Shown here: positions 45,607-53,767 of the stretch, piece after piece | Layout of the letters: every line of letters starts with the position of its first letter | How positions within the stretch are numbered: position 1 is the stretch's first letter | Assembly: GCF_008085915.1 (NCBI RefSeq) | Contig: NZ_VSJK01000023.1 | Span: forward strand, 1 to 63,242 | Source of the DNA: Oceaniovalibus sp. ACAM 378 | GTDB lineage: Bacteria; Pseudomonadota; Alphaproteobacteria; Rhodobacterales; Rhodobacteraceae | DNA: 63,242 nucleotides | Direction of reading: 5' to 3' | Position numbers and translations under genes: made by a program | The notes under the pieces: generated by a model | The model's database searches: none | Told to the model about the DNA's origin: nothing | What the model saw: the letters and a program-made list of their open reading frames with translations, nothing else

Positions 45607-46077
45607 ATGAGCAAAAGCGTCAATCGGGTCAAGGCTGCACTGCAGGCCGCCGGGCTTGATATCCGGATACAGGAGATGGCCGCCGACACCCGCACTGCGG
45701 CGCAAGCGGCGGCTGCGGCGGGTTGCGACATCGACCAGATCGCCAAATCGATCATTTTCCGCGATGAATCCTGCGACCGGGCTGTGTTGTTTGTAACCGC
45801 TGGCGGCAATCAGGTGGCTCCGGACAAGGCGGCCAACCTGGCGGACGCGCCGCTTGGCAAGGCGGATGCAGGTCTGATCCGCACGCAAACCGGTTTTGCC
45901 ATCGGTGGCGTTTCACCTCTGGGCCATCTGTCGCCAATCCGGGCTTTTTTCGATCCGCGCCTGACGGATTTTCCGGAAATCTGGGCCGCTGCCGGCACTC
46001 CACGACACATATTTCCCATCGCCCCCGCCGATCTTTTGCGGATTACAGGCGCGCAAGTGGCTGATTTCACGGCCTGA
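45607..46077 (+). CDS. YbaK/EbsC-type aminoacyl-tRNA deacylase
   Basis: The 156-residue protein starts at the ATG 45607, with GGAGGGGGCGAG just upstream; the frame remains open far upstream (45004) without protein character. It has the family pattern IAKSIIFR near 42, AVLFVTAGGNQV, and GFAIGGVSPLGHL near 97-109. YbaK/ProX-type proteins hydrolyse mischarged aminoacyl-tRNAs in trans. It is divergent from glnE. Confidence 0.9.
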   Translation: MSKSVNRVKAALQAAGLDIRIQEMAADTRTAAQAAAAAGCDIDQIAKSIIFRDESCDRAVLFVTAGGNQVAPDKAANLADAPLGKADAGLIRTQTGFAIGGVSPLGHLSPIRAFFDPRLTDFPEIWAAAGTPRHIFPIAPADLLRITGAQVADFTA

Positions 46078-46085
46078 AGCAAATA

Positions 46086-46162
46086 ATGTAAATCGACTTC
46101 ACATAGGCCCTTGAAAGTCGGGCCGGCAACGCCAATTTTGGTAATGTGAACGACATTCACAT
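46086..46162 (+). promoter_or_regulatory. Two copies of an ATGTRAA-N5-TTCACAT palindrome
   Basis: ATGTAAATCGACTTCACAT (46086-46104) and ATGTGAACGACATTCACAT (46144-46162). The second is a perfect 7-base inverted repeat with a 5-base spacer, and the first has one mismatch. Their centres are 58 bases apart. They fill the gap between the ybaK-like stop and the DUF2852 gene, whose ATG lies 27 bases after the second copy. The downstream copy probably acts as an operator close to the promoter. I cannot assign the regulator; the spacing differs from CRP by one base. Confidence 0.6.
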
Positions 46163-46188
46163 TGAACCAACAAGAGGACGGAGACCCA

Positions 46189-46605
46189 ATGAGCACTTTT
46201 GCCTATAACACCGTCACCCGCCCGTCATGGCTGGCGCGCACCGAAGCCTGGTTGGATGACCGCGGCAAGGGTGCCTGGATCGCCGTGATGGTTATCGGGT
46301 TCATCTTTTTCTGGCCTGTCGGCCTTGCCCTTCTGGCCTATATGATCTGGAGTAAGCGCATGTTCAACAAATCCTGTTCCAAAGTGCGCAACCGCGCGCG
46401 TGGCATGAACTTCAACACGTCCGGCAACACTGCATTCGACGCCTATAAGGCCGAGACCCTGCGCCGGCTCGAAGACGAACAACAGGCGTTTCAGGACTTT
46501 CTTCAGCGTCTGCGTGAATCCAAGGACAAGTCCGAATTCGACCAGTTCATGGACGACCGCGCCAAGCGGACCGAGCCCCATGACACCGCGCCGATCGAAA
46601 CCTGA
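46189..46605 (+). CDS. DUF2852 membrane protein
   Basis: The start is taken at the ATG 46189, after GAGGACGGAG; an ATG at 46162 is less well placed. The 138-residue protein has one long hydrophobic segment (about 26-50, GAWIAVMVIGFIFFWPVGLALLAYMIW) followed by a charged helical tail (ETLRRLEDEQQAFQDFLQRLRESKDKSEF). This is the usual DUF2852 arrangement in alphaproteobacteria. Function unknown. The two palindromes upstream suggest a specific regulator. Confidence 0.85.
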   Translation: MSTFAYNTVTRPSWLARTEAWLDDRGKGAWIAVMVIGFIFFWPVGLALLAYMIWSKRMFNKSCSKVRNRARGMNFNTSGNTAFDAYKAETLRRLEDEQQAFQDFLQRLRESKDKSEFDQFMDDRAKRTEPHDTAPIET

Positions 46606-46622
46606 TCGCCGGCACGATCTGC

Positions 46623-46649
46623 CCGCCCCCGCACCCTGGGGGCGGCTTT
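46623..46649 (+). terminator. Terminator-like hairpin after the DUF2852 gene
   Basis: CCGCCCCC (46623-46630) and GGGGGCGG (46638-46645) form a perfect 8-base GC stem with a 7-base loop, followed by CTTTC. The T-run is short, so termination may be partial. It lies 18 bases after the DUF2852 stop and 23 bases before the RDD gene. Confidence 0.5.
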
Positions 46650-46671
46650 CCATTCGCGAGAGGATATCAAG

Positions 46672-47133
46672 ATGAGCTTTACCGATCCCGCCCGCACCGG
46701 AGACTGGGGCCTGCCCGATCCGGACACCGACGCCGCATTCTTTGACGATGTGCCGACCAAGCGGTTTCTGGCATGGCTTGTCGATATCCTGCTGGTTGGC
46801 CTGCTGACGCTGCTGACCTTGCCATTCACGCTGTTCGTCGGTTTGTTTTTCCTGCCGCCGCTGTTCATGGTGATCAGCTTTTGTTACCGCGTGGTGACGA
46901 TCGCCAACTGGTCGGCAACGCCCGGAATGCGCCTGATGAACATCGAATTCCGCACGGCGCGCGGCACTCTGTTCGATCTGCCCGCCGCGTTCTTGCACAC
47001 CTTGGGATTTGCCGTGTCGATGGCGATGTTTCCGTTGCAGATCATTTCGATCGTGCTGATGCTGACCACGGGTCGCAAACAGGGTCTGAGCGACCATGTG
47101 ATGGGCAGCGCGGCGATCAACCGCGCCAGCTAA
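46672..47133 (+). CDS. RDD-family membrane protein
   Basis: A 153-residue protein. Three hydrophobic segments lie at about 32-60, 62-78 and 103-132. The RDD features are [14 protein letters not shown] (the Arg-Asp pair) and [20 protein letters not shown]. Members of this family are small inner-membrane proteins, some linked to ion transport. A good GAGAGGAT site precedes the ATG. It follows the DUF2852 gene and lies 86 bases upstream of bpt. Confidence 0.88.
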   Translation: MSFTDPARTGDWGLPDPDTDAAFFDDVPTKRFLAWLVDILLVGLLTLLTLPFTLFVGLFFLPPLFMVISFCYRVVTIANWSATPGMRLMNIEFRTARGTLFDLPAAFLHTLGFAVSMAMFPLQIISIVLMLTTGRKQGLSDHVMGSAAINRAS

Positions 47134-47219
47134 CGGGTTTTCACCAAAGGGCTTGGCGACGCAGTGATGGGTTGCTAGGCTGTATCCAACCGAAGCATTC
47201 GATCATTCTGCCAGATATC

Positions 47220-48050
47220 ATGCGCCACACACTGCCCATCGCGCCGCAATTCTATGTGACGGCACCACAACCCTGCCCATATCTGGACGGGAGGATGGAA
47301 CGTAAGCTGTTCACTGCCCTTCAGGGCGAACATGCGGAAAAGCTCAACGACTCCCTGTCGCAACAGGGATTCCGCCGGTCGCAGAACGTGCTGTACCGCC
47401 CCTCCTGCGCCGAGTGTTCGGCCTGTATGTCGGCCCGGGTGAACGTTGCCGCATTCCGGCCCGGGCGGACGCAAAAAAGGCTTCTCAAACGCAATGCGAA
47501 TCTGAAACGCTCGGCCAATTCGGCCTGGGCCACCGAAGATCAATTCGAACTGTTCCGCCGTTATCTTGACAGCCGTCATGCGACCGGCGGTATGGCCGAC
47601 ATGGATATCTTTGAGTTTGCCGCGATGATCGAGGAAACTCCGATTCGCAGCCGCGTGGTCGAATATTCCCGCACCAGAGCCGACGGGCGACCAACCGAGC
47701 TTGCGGCGGTCTGCCTGACCGATGTTCTGGCCGACGGGCTGTCGATGGTTTATTCGTTTTACGACCCGGACATGCCGTCCGAAAGTCTGGGAACCCATGT
47801 CATCCTCGACCATATCAAGATCGCGCAAGACGCCGGTCTGCCCTATGTCTATCTTGGGTATTGGGTGCCCGGCAGCCCCAAGATGGGGTACAAGGCCAAG
47901 TTTACCGGGGTCGAGGTTTATGTCGGCGGGGCGTGGCAGCCGATTGGCGATCCCGATGGATACTCAAGCGAACTACACCCGCTTTCTACGGATCCAATCG
48001 CCGAACAGGTGGCGCAAATCCACTTGCCCGACAGTTGTCCGACCGGTTGA
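47220..48050 (+). CDS. bpt: Aspartate/glutamate leucyltransferase (Bpt)
   Basis: The 276-residue protein starts at the ATG 47220 ([22 protein letters not shown]); the frame is open upstream to 46773, overlapping the RDD gene, without protein character there. The N-terminal Cys cluster ([21 protein letters not shown]) and the C-terminal [25 protein letters not shown] and [20 protein letters not shown] blocks match the bacterial ATE/Bpt family. These add Leu to N-terminal Asp/Glu for ClpS-ClpAP degradation. Whether this enzyme uses leucyl- or arginyl-tRNA cannot be read from sequence. Confidence 0.9.
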   Translation: MRHTLPIAPQFYVTAPQPCPYLDGRMERKLFTALQGEHAEKLNDSLSQQGFRRSQNVLYRPSCAECSACMSARVNVAAFRPGRTQKRLLKRNANLKRSANSAWATEDQFELFRRYLDSRHATGGMADMDIFEFAAMIEETPIRSRVVEYSRTRADGRPTELAAVCLTDVLADGLSMVYSFYDPDMPSESLGTHVILDHIKIAQDAGLPYVYLGYWVPGSPKMGYKAKFTGVEVYVGGAWQPIGDPDGYSSELHPLSTDPIAEQVAQIHLPDSCPTG

Positions 48051-48294
48051 TCCGGTGTCTTGACCAGACATTGCCGACATCAGGCTTGATATGGGCCCAA
48101 AATCGCCCGGTGGCCGGGATTTGGCGTTCGATTTCGACGCCCCGCTTCGATCAAAATCGCGGCAATGTCCTGCCCAGACGGCCAATGGCCTTAAACCGAT
48201 GCAGAACGTCTCTAAAGTTGCCACCAATCCCGAAACTCAGCAATAAAAATACAAGATTCAGCAGTCCTGCGACATATTTTCATGCCATTCGCGG
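48051..48294. other. Intergenic stretch upstream of the ilvB promoter
   Basis: About 245 bases with no credible gene. A minus-strand frame (47973-48227, 84 codons) has ordinary but unrecognised composition and overlaps the bpt end. The last 60 bases are AT-rich and lead into the ilvB promoter. No terminator for bpt is obvious. Confidence 0.4.
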
Positions 48295-48323
48295 TTGACG
48301 CCCCTAAATACCAGCCGTAGTGT
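48295..48323 (+). promoter_or_regulatory. Candidate sigma-70-type promoter of ilvB
   Basis: TTGACG (48295-48300), a 17-base spacer and TAGTGT (48318-48323). The start of transcription would fall near 48330, about 20 bases before the leader peptide ATG, which gives a short, consistent attenuator arrangement. The -10 box is weak. Confidence 0.5.
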
Positions 48324-48350
48324 CGCTCCACTTGGACAGGGGCCGGTTGC

Positions 48351-48398
48351 ATGCGCGACTATCTTGTATACGCGAAAAATTGGTGCATGGGCCGGTAA
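48351..48398 (+). CDS. Candidate ilvB leader peptide (15 residues)
   Basis: An ATG at 48351 with AGGGG 8 bases upstream encodes MRDYLVYAKNWCMGR and a stop at 48396-48398. It lies between the ilvB promoter and a terminator-like hairpin, where attenuator leader peptides lie. It has one Leu and one Val but no run of branched-chain residues, so the stalling signal is not obvious. No other frame in the leader has a comparable ribosome binding site. Confidence 0.5.
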   Translation: MRDYLVYAKNWCMGR

Positions 48399-48406
48399 CG
48401 GACACC

Positions 48407-48452
48407 CTCGGGGTAACCCACGCGCCCCCAGAGCACTCTCGGGGGTTTTTTT
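48407..48452 (+). terminator. Attenuator of ilvB: terminator with competing antiterminator arm
   Basis: CCCCCAGAG (48425-48433) pairs with CTCTCGGGGG (48436-48445), with one bulge, followed by seven T residues (48446-48452). Upstream, CTCGGGG (48407-48413) can instead pair with the same CCCCCAGAG segment. The two structures are mutually exclusive, as in classical transcription attenuation. ilvB starts 44 bases after the T-run. Which signal is sensed by the leader peptide is not clear. Confidence 0.7.
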
Positions 48453-48496
48453 ATGCGCCAATGGCTTCGCCCCGGCGCAACAGACGGAGAAAGACG

Positions 48497-50251
48497 ATGA
48501 AGAAGTCGATGACCGGTGCGCGGATGGTGGTTCAGGCGCTGATCGATCAGGGTGTCGATGTCGTGTTCGGATATCCGGGCGGCGCGGTTCTGCCGATTTA
48601 TGATGAAATTTTCCAGCAGAATCAGATCCGCCATGTTCTGGTGCGCCATGAGCAGGCCGCCGTCCATGCCGCCGAGGGCTATGCACGGTCGACGGGTAAA
48701 CCCGGCGTTTGCCTTGTCACATCCGGCCCCGGAGCGACAAATGCGGTGACCGGCCTGACCGACGCGTTGATGGATTCAATTCCGATTGTCGTGCTGACCG
48801 GTCAGGTGCCGACCTTCATGATCGGCAACGACGCCTTTCAAGAGGCCGATACCGTCGGCATCACCCGCCCCTGCACGAAACACAACTGGCTGGTCAAGGA
48901 AACCGATCTGCTGTCGGGCGTGATTCACGAGGCGTTCCATGTCGCCAAATCCGGCCGCCCCGGCCCCGTTCTGGTCGATATTCCCAAGGACGTGCAGTTC
49001 GCCAACGGCACTTATACCACCAAGGACAAGGTGAATATGCGCCACTATCAGCCGCGCATGCACGGCGACGCCGAGATCATTGCTGAACTGGCCGATGCGA
49101 TCGGGCGGGCCGAGCGCCCGATCCTGTACACCGGCGGCGGCGTCATCAACTCGGGCGACCGGGCCACTGAACTGCTGCGCGAACTTGCCGAACTGACCGG
49201 CTTTCCGGTGACCAGCACCCTGATGGGTCTGGGCGCCTATCCCGCCTCGGGCAAACAGTGGCTGGGCATGTTGGGGATGCACGGGCGGTATGAGGCGAAT
49301 CTGGCGATGCACGGCTGCGACCTGATGATCAACATCGGTGCGCGGTTCGATGACCGGATCACCGGGCGTGTGCAAGATTTCAGCCCGGGCTCGAAAAAAG
49401 CACATATCGATATCGACCCAAGTTCGATCAACAAGGTGATCCGCGTCGACATGCCGATCATCGGGGATGTCGCCCATGTACTTGAAGCGCTGATTGCCGC
49501 GTGGAAAGCCAAGGGTGCGAAGCTGCAGCACGAAGGTCTGGCGAAGTGGTGGAAAAAGATTGACGACTGGCGGGCGATTGATTGCCTGAAGTTCACCCAA
49601 AAGGGCGCGGTGATCAAACCGCAATATGCGCTGAGCAGGCTTGAGGAACTGACCAAGGATCACGACCGCTATATCACCACCGAGGTCGGCCAGCATCAGA
49701 TGTGGGCGGCGCAATACCTGAACTTCAATGACCCGAACCGCTGGATGACATCCGGCGGGCTTGGCACCATGGGATACGGTTTTCCGGCGTCGATTGGTGT
49801 GCAGATGGCCCACCCCGACGCTCTGGTCATCAATGTCGCGGGCGAGGCGTCGTGGCTGATGAACATGCAGGAAATGGGCACCGCGATGCAATTTCGGCTG
49901 CCTGTGAAACAGTTCATCATGAACAACGAACGTCTGGGCATGGTGCGCCAGTGGCAGGAATTGCTCCATGGCGAGCGGTATTCACACTCCTGGTCCGAAT
50001 CCCTGCCCGATTTCGTCAAGCTGGCGGAAGCGTTTGGCGCCAAGGGTATTCGATGCTCGGATCCGGCATCGCTGGATGATGCGATCATCGAGATGCTCGA
50101 ATATCCCGGACCGGTGATTTTCGACTGTCTGGTGGAAAAGCACGAAAACTGCTTTCCGATGATCCCATCGGGCGAGGCGCACAACAAGATGCTGCTGGGC
50201 GCGGCTTCGACCAAGGACGCAATCGGGACCAAGGGTGCCGTGATGGTGTGA
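48497..50251 (+). CDS. ilvB: Acetolactate synthase, large subunit
   Basis: The 584-residue protein starts at the ATG 48497 (MKKSMTGARMVVQALIDQGV) after ACGGAG; the frame is open upstream through the attenuator, which is not translated in this frame. Family features are FGYPGGAVLPIYDEI, the catalytic Glu in VRHEQAAVHAAEGYAR, and the FAD-binding middle domain. The TPP site includes MNNERLGMVRQWQ. At the usual GDG/GDA metal motif the sequence is VAGEASWLMN, with Glu in place of Asp (see findings). It catalyses the first common step of Val/Leu/Ile synthesis with IlvN. Confidence 0.95.
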   Translation: MKKSMTGARMVVQALIDQGVDVVFGYPGGAVLPIYDEIFQQNQIRHVLVRHEQAAVHAAEGYARSTGKPGVCLVTSGPGATNAVTGLTDALMDSIPIVVLTGQVPTFMIGNDAFQEADTVGITRPCTKHNWLVKETDLLSGVIHEAFHVAKSGRPGPVLVDIPKDVQFANGTYTTKDKVNMRHYQPRMHGDAEIIAELADAIGRAERPILYTGGGVINSGDRATELLRELAELTGFPVTSTLMGLGAYPASGKQWLGMLGMHGRYEANLAMHGCDLMINIGARFDDRITGRVQDFSPGSKKAHIDIDPSSINKVIRVDMPIIGDVAHVLEALIAAWKAKGAKLQHEGLAKWWKKIDDWRAIDCLKFTQKGAVIKPQYALSRLEELTKDHDRYITTEVGQHQMWAAQYLNFNDPNRWMTSGGLGTMGYGFPASIGVQMAHPDALVINVAGEASWLMNMQEMGTAMQFRLPVKQFIMNNERLGMVRQWQELLHGERYSHSWSESLPDFVKLAEAFGAKGIRCSDPASLDDAIIEMLEYPGPVIFDCLVEKHENCFPMIPSGEAHNKMLLGAASTKDAIGTKGAVMV

Positions 50252-50491
50252 AGGATGGAAAATTCGTTCTGTTGTGGAATATAAACAAAGGCTGGACCCG
50301 CATCACGAGCTATCTTCTTTCCCCATTCATAGCGTTCATATGGGACAGAAGAGACTCTCTATCGAACCGGCTTTCGCTCTGACATTCCTGAACTGGGCGG
50401 CTTGCTGGTCCCTCGTTTTCGGCTGCAATACCTTCGACCGGAAATCTGGATAATCGCTGCCCACCTCTTCTGATCAAGAAACGGACAACTC
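50252..50491. other. Gap between ilvB and ilvN
   Basis: A 240-base stretch, long for two subunits of one enzyme. It is less GC-rich than the genes. A 37-codon frame (50340-50453) lacks a ribosome binding site. I see no terminator with a T-run, so ilvN may be co-transcribed, have its own promoter, or both. Confidence 0.4.
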
Positions 50492-51058
50492 ATGTCGGCC
50501 CTAAAAATCAAAAAAGGCACGTCGCGCCATTCTGCCTATGACCTGCGCGATCCGAATTCGACCGTCATCGAAAGCCACACTCTGGCCGTGGTCGTCGACA
50601 ACGAAGCCGGTGTTCTGGCGCGGGTGATCGGGCTGTTTTCCGGGCGCGGATACAATATCGATAGCCTGACAGTGGCCGAATTCGATCATCTCGGTCATCG
50701 CTCGCGGATCACCATCGTTACCTCGGGCACTCCGTCGGTGATCGAGCAAATCAAGGCGCAGCTGGGTCGTATCATCCCGGTTCACGAGGTTCACGACCTG
50801 ACGGTGGAAGGCCCCACCGTCGAGCGGGAGCTGGCGCTGTTCAAGGTCGGCGGTAAAGGCGATCAGCGGGTCGAGGCGCTGCGGCTGGCCGACATTTTTC
50901 GCGCCAATGTCGTCGACTCGACGCTGGAAAGTTTTGTGTTCGAGGTCACTGGCACGCCCGAAAAAGTCGATGCTTTCGCCGAACTGATGCGCCCCCTCGG
51001 GCTTCTCGAAGTGGCGCGGACCGGCGTAGCGGCATTGGGGCGCGGCGGCGTGGTCTGA
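50492..51058 (+). CDS. ilvN: Acetolactate synthase, small regulatory subunit
   Basis: A 188-residue protein. The ACT domain (about 28-102) begins SHTLAVVVDNEAGVLARVIGLFSGRGYNIDSLTVAE. The C-terminal half (EALRLADIFRANVVDSTLESFVFEVTGTPEKVDAFAELMRPLG) is the usual second domain. It binds valine and stimulates or inhibits the large subunit. The length is somewhat above the usual 160-165 because of an N-terminal extension of about 25 residues. A strong terminator follows. Confidence 0.94.
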   Translation: MSALKIKKGTSRHSAYDLRDPNSTVIESHTLAVVVDNEAGVLARVIGLFSGRGYNIDSLTVAEFDHLGHRSRITIVTSGTPSVIEQIKAQLGRIIPVHEVHDLTVEGPTVERELALFKVGGKGDQRVEALRLADIFRANVVDSTLESFVFEVTGTPEKVDAFAELMRPLGLLEVARTGVAALGRGGVV

Positions 51059-51076
51059 CCGGACCGCTGAAACAAG

Positions 51077-51107
51077 AAAGGCCGCCGGCAAAATGCCGAC
51101 GGCCTTT
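51077..51107. terminator. Bidirectional terminator after ilvN
   Basis: AAAGGCCG-C-CGGCA-AAA-TGCCG-A-CGGCCTTT is a near-perfect hairpin with A-tract and T-tract arms, so it can act on both strands. It lies between the convergent ilvN and EF-hand genes, 18 bases from each stop. Confidence 0.85.
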
Positions 51108-51124
51108 GAACCAGTCCCGTAGGA

Positions 51125-51751
51125 TCAGTATCTGTTCAGCATTGCCTGTGCATCGGCACCGGAAAGCTCTTCGGAGTCGAGACGACCGTCAGTGTTGGCA
51201 TCGACACTGTCGAACTCAAGCTGCGGCACCTTTGGATAGACAACTTGCAGCTCTTCGAAGCTCACGAAGTTGTCCCCATCTGTGTCCATGGACCCGACAC
51301 CCGGAACCGTGGTTGTCACATCGATCCGCGCGATAATCTCGTTGCCCATGGGCGTCTGCAACTCGGCGGCGCTGAGCCGGCCATCGTTGTTCTCGTCGAT
51401 CTCATCAAAATCGATCTGCGTCATGGCCGGATACATTGCGGCCATTTCGGCATAGCTTTCAAAGCCGCTTGCACCTGCCTCGGCGGGCATGTTCGACTGA
51501 GCCTCTGCGCCATAACGCGACAGAATTGTCTGGGCTCCGGCGGTTTCCAGCTCGGCGGCACTGAGACGGTTGTCGCGGTTTGCGTCAATCTCGTCGAAGA
51601 ACGACGCGTCGAACTCGGGGAATGCTGTCATCAATTCGGTCTTGGAAACAAAATTGTCTCCGTCCGTGTCAAGCATCCCAATGTCGGTTGCGGCGAAAAG
51701 AGCAGTGGCGGAAAGCGCGGTGGCGGCGGCGGTGATTGCGATGCGTTTCAT
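51125..51751 (-). CDS. Exported EF-hand calcium-binding protein
   Basis: The start is taken at the ATG 51749-51751 (MKRIAITAAATALSATALFAATD), giving a signal peptide of about 22 residues; the frame stays open to 51913 without protein character. The 208-residue protein has five EF-hand loops: DTDGDNFVSKTE, DANRDNRLSAAE, DENNDGRLSAAE, DTDGDNFVSFEE and DANTDGRLDSEE. All have acidic residues at loop positions 1, 3, 5 and 12 or close equivalents. It is probably a periplasmic calcium binder or sensor. Its partner is unknown; the neighbours are unrelated genes. Confidence 0.88.
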   Translation of the reverse strand: MKRIAITAAATALSATALFAATDIGMLDTDGDNFVSKTELMTAFPEFDASFFDEIDANRDNRLSAAELETAGAQTILSRYGAEAQSNMPAEAGASGFESYAEMAAMYPAMTQIDFDEIDENNDGRLSAAELQTPMGNEIIARIDVTTTVPGVGSMDTDGDNFVSFEELQVVYPKVPQLEFDSVDANTDGRLDSEELSGADAQAMLNRY

Positions 51752-52005
51752 AAATAAACTCCTCGATCGTTCAGGTGGCGCGTCATTGCGCCGTTGGATT
51801 AACAATGCGCTGCCGGTCGCTTCGTTCCTTTTTGTTTTGTTCACAGAATCGTGTGGTCGCAATCTGGTGATCTCTTGACGTGAGCCGTGAACAACGGGTT
51901 GACCCCGCCCCACAAGGGACGCGAGGCCACCGTTATCAACCGATTAACCGATGTCAGGATGATCGAGATCAGACAGGACTGCATGCGTTTGAGAGCGCGC
52001 CATCC

Positions 52006-53664
52006 TTATCGCTGCGCAGTGCGCCAAGCGGGGTTGATCCAGGGTTCGGTGATTTCAGGCGACAGTGGCGTGCGGCCAAGAATGTGATCCGCCGCCTTTT
52101 CGCCCACCATGATCGACGGCGCATTCAGGTTCCCGTTGGTTATCTGGGGGAACACCGAACTGTCGGCAAGACGCAGGTTGTCAACGCCGATCACCCGGCA
52201 CTGCGGATCGACCACCGCGCCCGGATCGTCCGCTCTTCCCATCCGGCAGGTGCCGCAGGGGTGAAAGGCGCTTTCCACATGATCGCGGATCGCAGCGTTC
52301 AGTTCCTCGTCGGTTTCGACCTGCGCGCCCGGTTGGATTTCGTGACCCGCAAAGGGGGCAAAGGCCGGCTGGGCAAAGATCTCACGGGTCAGCCGAATGC
52401 AGGTTCGGAACTCGGCCCAATCTTCGGGATGCGACATATAGTTGAAGCGGATCGCGGGGGGCACCATCGGATCGGCACTGTTCAGGGTCACCGCCCCGCG
52501 GGCGCGTGACCGCATCGGCCCAACATGCGCCTGAAATCCGTGCCCCCCCGCCGCCACCTGACCGTCATACCGGACGGCGAGCGGCAGGAAATGATACTGT
52601 ATGTCCGGATACTCGATACCCGCAGCCGAGCGGATGAACCCTGCGCTTTCAAACTGATTGCTGGCCCCCGGTCCGGTGCCGTTGAACAACCAGCGCGCGC
52701 CGACATAGGCTTTTCCCGGCAGGTTCCAATAGCGAAACAGCGAAACCGGCTGGATCGCGGACATCTGAACATAGATCTCCAGATGATCCTGAAGGTTCTG
52801 ACCAACGCCCGAACGGTCCGCAATCACATCGATTCCGTGGTTCTCCAGATGGGTGGCCGGGCCGATGCCCGACAGCATCAAGAGCTTTGGCGAATTGATG
52901 GATGATGCCGCGACGATCACCTCGGCCGTTGCAGAGATGGTCTTTAGCCGCCCGCGCCGGGCAATTTCGACCCCCGTGGCGCGGTTGTTCTCGATCACGA
53001 TGCGGCGGGCGAAACCATGGATCATGGTGCAGTTGCGGCGTTTCAGGGCGGGTCTCAGATAGGCATTGGCCGCCGACCAGCGCCGCCCACGCCAGATCGT
53101 CGCTTCCATCGGGCCAAAGCCCTCTTGTTGCGGACCATTATAATCACCGGTCACCGGGTAACCGGCCTGATGTCCGGCCTCGACAAAGGCCCGGGTCAGA
53201 AGATTGTCGCGCGCGCCCCGCGACACATGCAGCGGACCGTCCGAGCCGCGCCATGCCGGATCGCCGCCATGGCCACCATCGTGCCACGTCTCCATCCGTT
53301 TGAAATAGGGCAGGACATCGGCAAAGCTCCAGCCCGTCGCGCCCATATCGGCCCAGGTGTCGAAATCACGGGCATGGCCGCGCACGTAAACCATGCCGTT
53401 GATACTGCTGGAACCGCCGATCACCTTGCCACGCGGGGTCGCGATGCGACGATTGTTCAAATGTAGTTCTGGTTCAGAGCGAAAGCCCCAGTCATAACGC
53501 GGCATGTTCATGGGAAAGGACAGAGCACCGGGCATCTGGATGAACGGCCCCGCATCGCTGCCGCCATGTTCGATAACTATGACGGATTTGCCAGCCTCGG
53601 CCAACCGGTATGCGATGGCACATCCGGCGCTGCCGGCACCTATAATGACATAATCGGCCCGCAT
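52006..53664 (-). CDS. betA: Choline dehydrogenase
   Basis: A 552-residue GMC oxidoreductase from [21 protein letters not shown] (ATG 53664); an ATG at 53700 with AGGA nearby would add 12 residues. The FAD dinucleotide motif GAGSAG is at the start. [20 protein letters not shown] and [17 protein letters not shown] are the GMC signatures, and the catalytic His lies in [15 protein letters not shown]. It oxidises choline to betaine aldehyde at the membrane. Its place after betB in the bet operon supports the substrate. Confidence 0.94.
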   Translation of the reverse strand: MRADYVIIGAGSAGCAIAYRLAEAGKSVIVIEHGGSDAGPFIQMPGALSFPMNMPRYDWGFRSEPELHLNNRRIATPRGKVIGGSSSINGMVYVRGHARDFDTWADMGATGWSFADVLPYFKRMETWHDGGHGGDPAWRGSDGPLHVSRGARDNLLTRAFVEAGHQAGYPVTGDYNGPQQEGFGPMEATIWRGRRWSAANAYLRPALKRRNCTMIHGFARRIVIENNRATGVEIARRGRLKTISATAEVIVAASSINSPKLLMLSGIGPATHLENHGIDVIADRSGVGQNLQDHLEIYVQMSAIQPVSLFRYWNLPGKAYVGARWLFNGTGPGASNQFESAGFIRSAAGIEYPDIQYHFLPLAVRYDGQVAAGGHGFQAHVGPMRSRARGAVTLNSADPMVPPAIRFNYMSHPEDWAEFRTCIRLTREIFAQPAFAPFAGHEIQPGAQVETDEELNAAIRDHVESAFHPCGTCRMGRADDPGAVVDPQCRVIGVDNLRLADSSVFPQITNGNLNAPSIMVGEKAADHILGRTPLSPEITEPWINPAWRTAQR

Positions 53665-53767
53665 CGTGTCTGAGCGCAGGGTGCCCATCGGAACGCTCAT
53701 CGGTCCTGACGTCCCTCTTCGCGAAGCGGGCCCGCAAGGGACCAAGGAGCGTCGGCCGGACGCTCAG

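Noticed and set aside
46144-46162. CRP/FNR-type site before the DUF2852 gene
   Set aside because: TGTGA and TCACA are 7 bases apart rather than 6, and the half-site extends beyond CRP; left as an unknown operator.
47973-48227. 84-codon minus-strand frame between bpt and ilvB
   Set aside because: It overlaps the end of bpt, has no clear start signal, and resembles no family I know.
50340-50453. 37-codon frame between ilvB and ilvN
   Set aside because: No ribosome binding site and no recognisable sequence.
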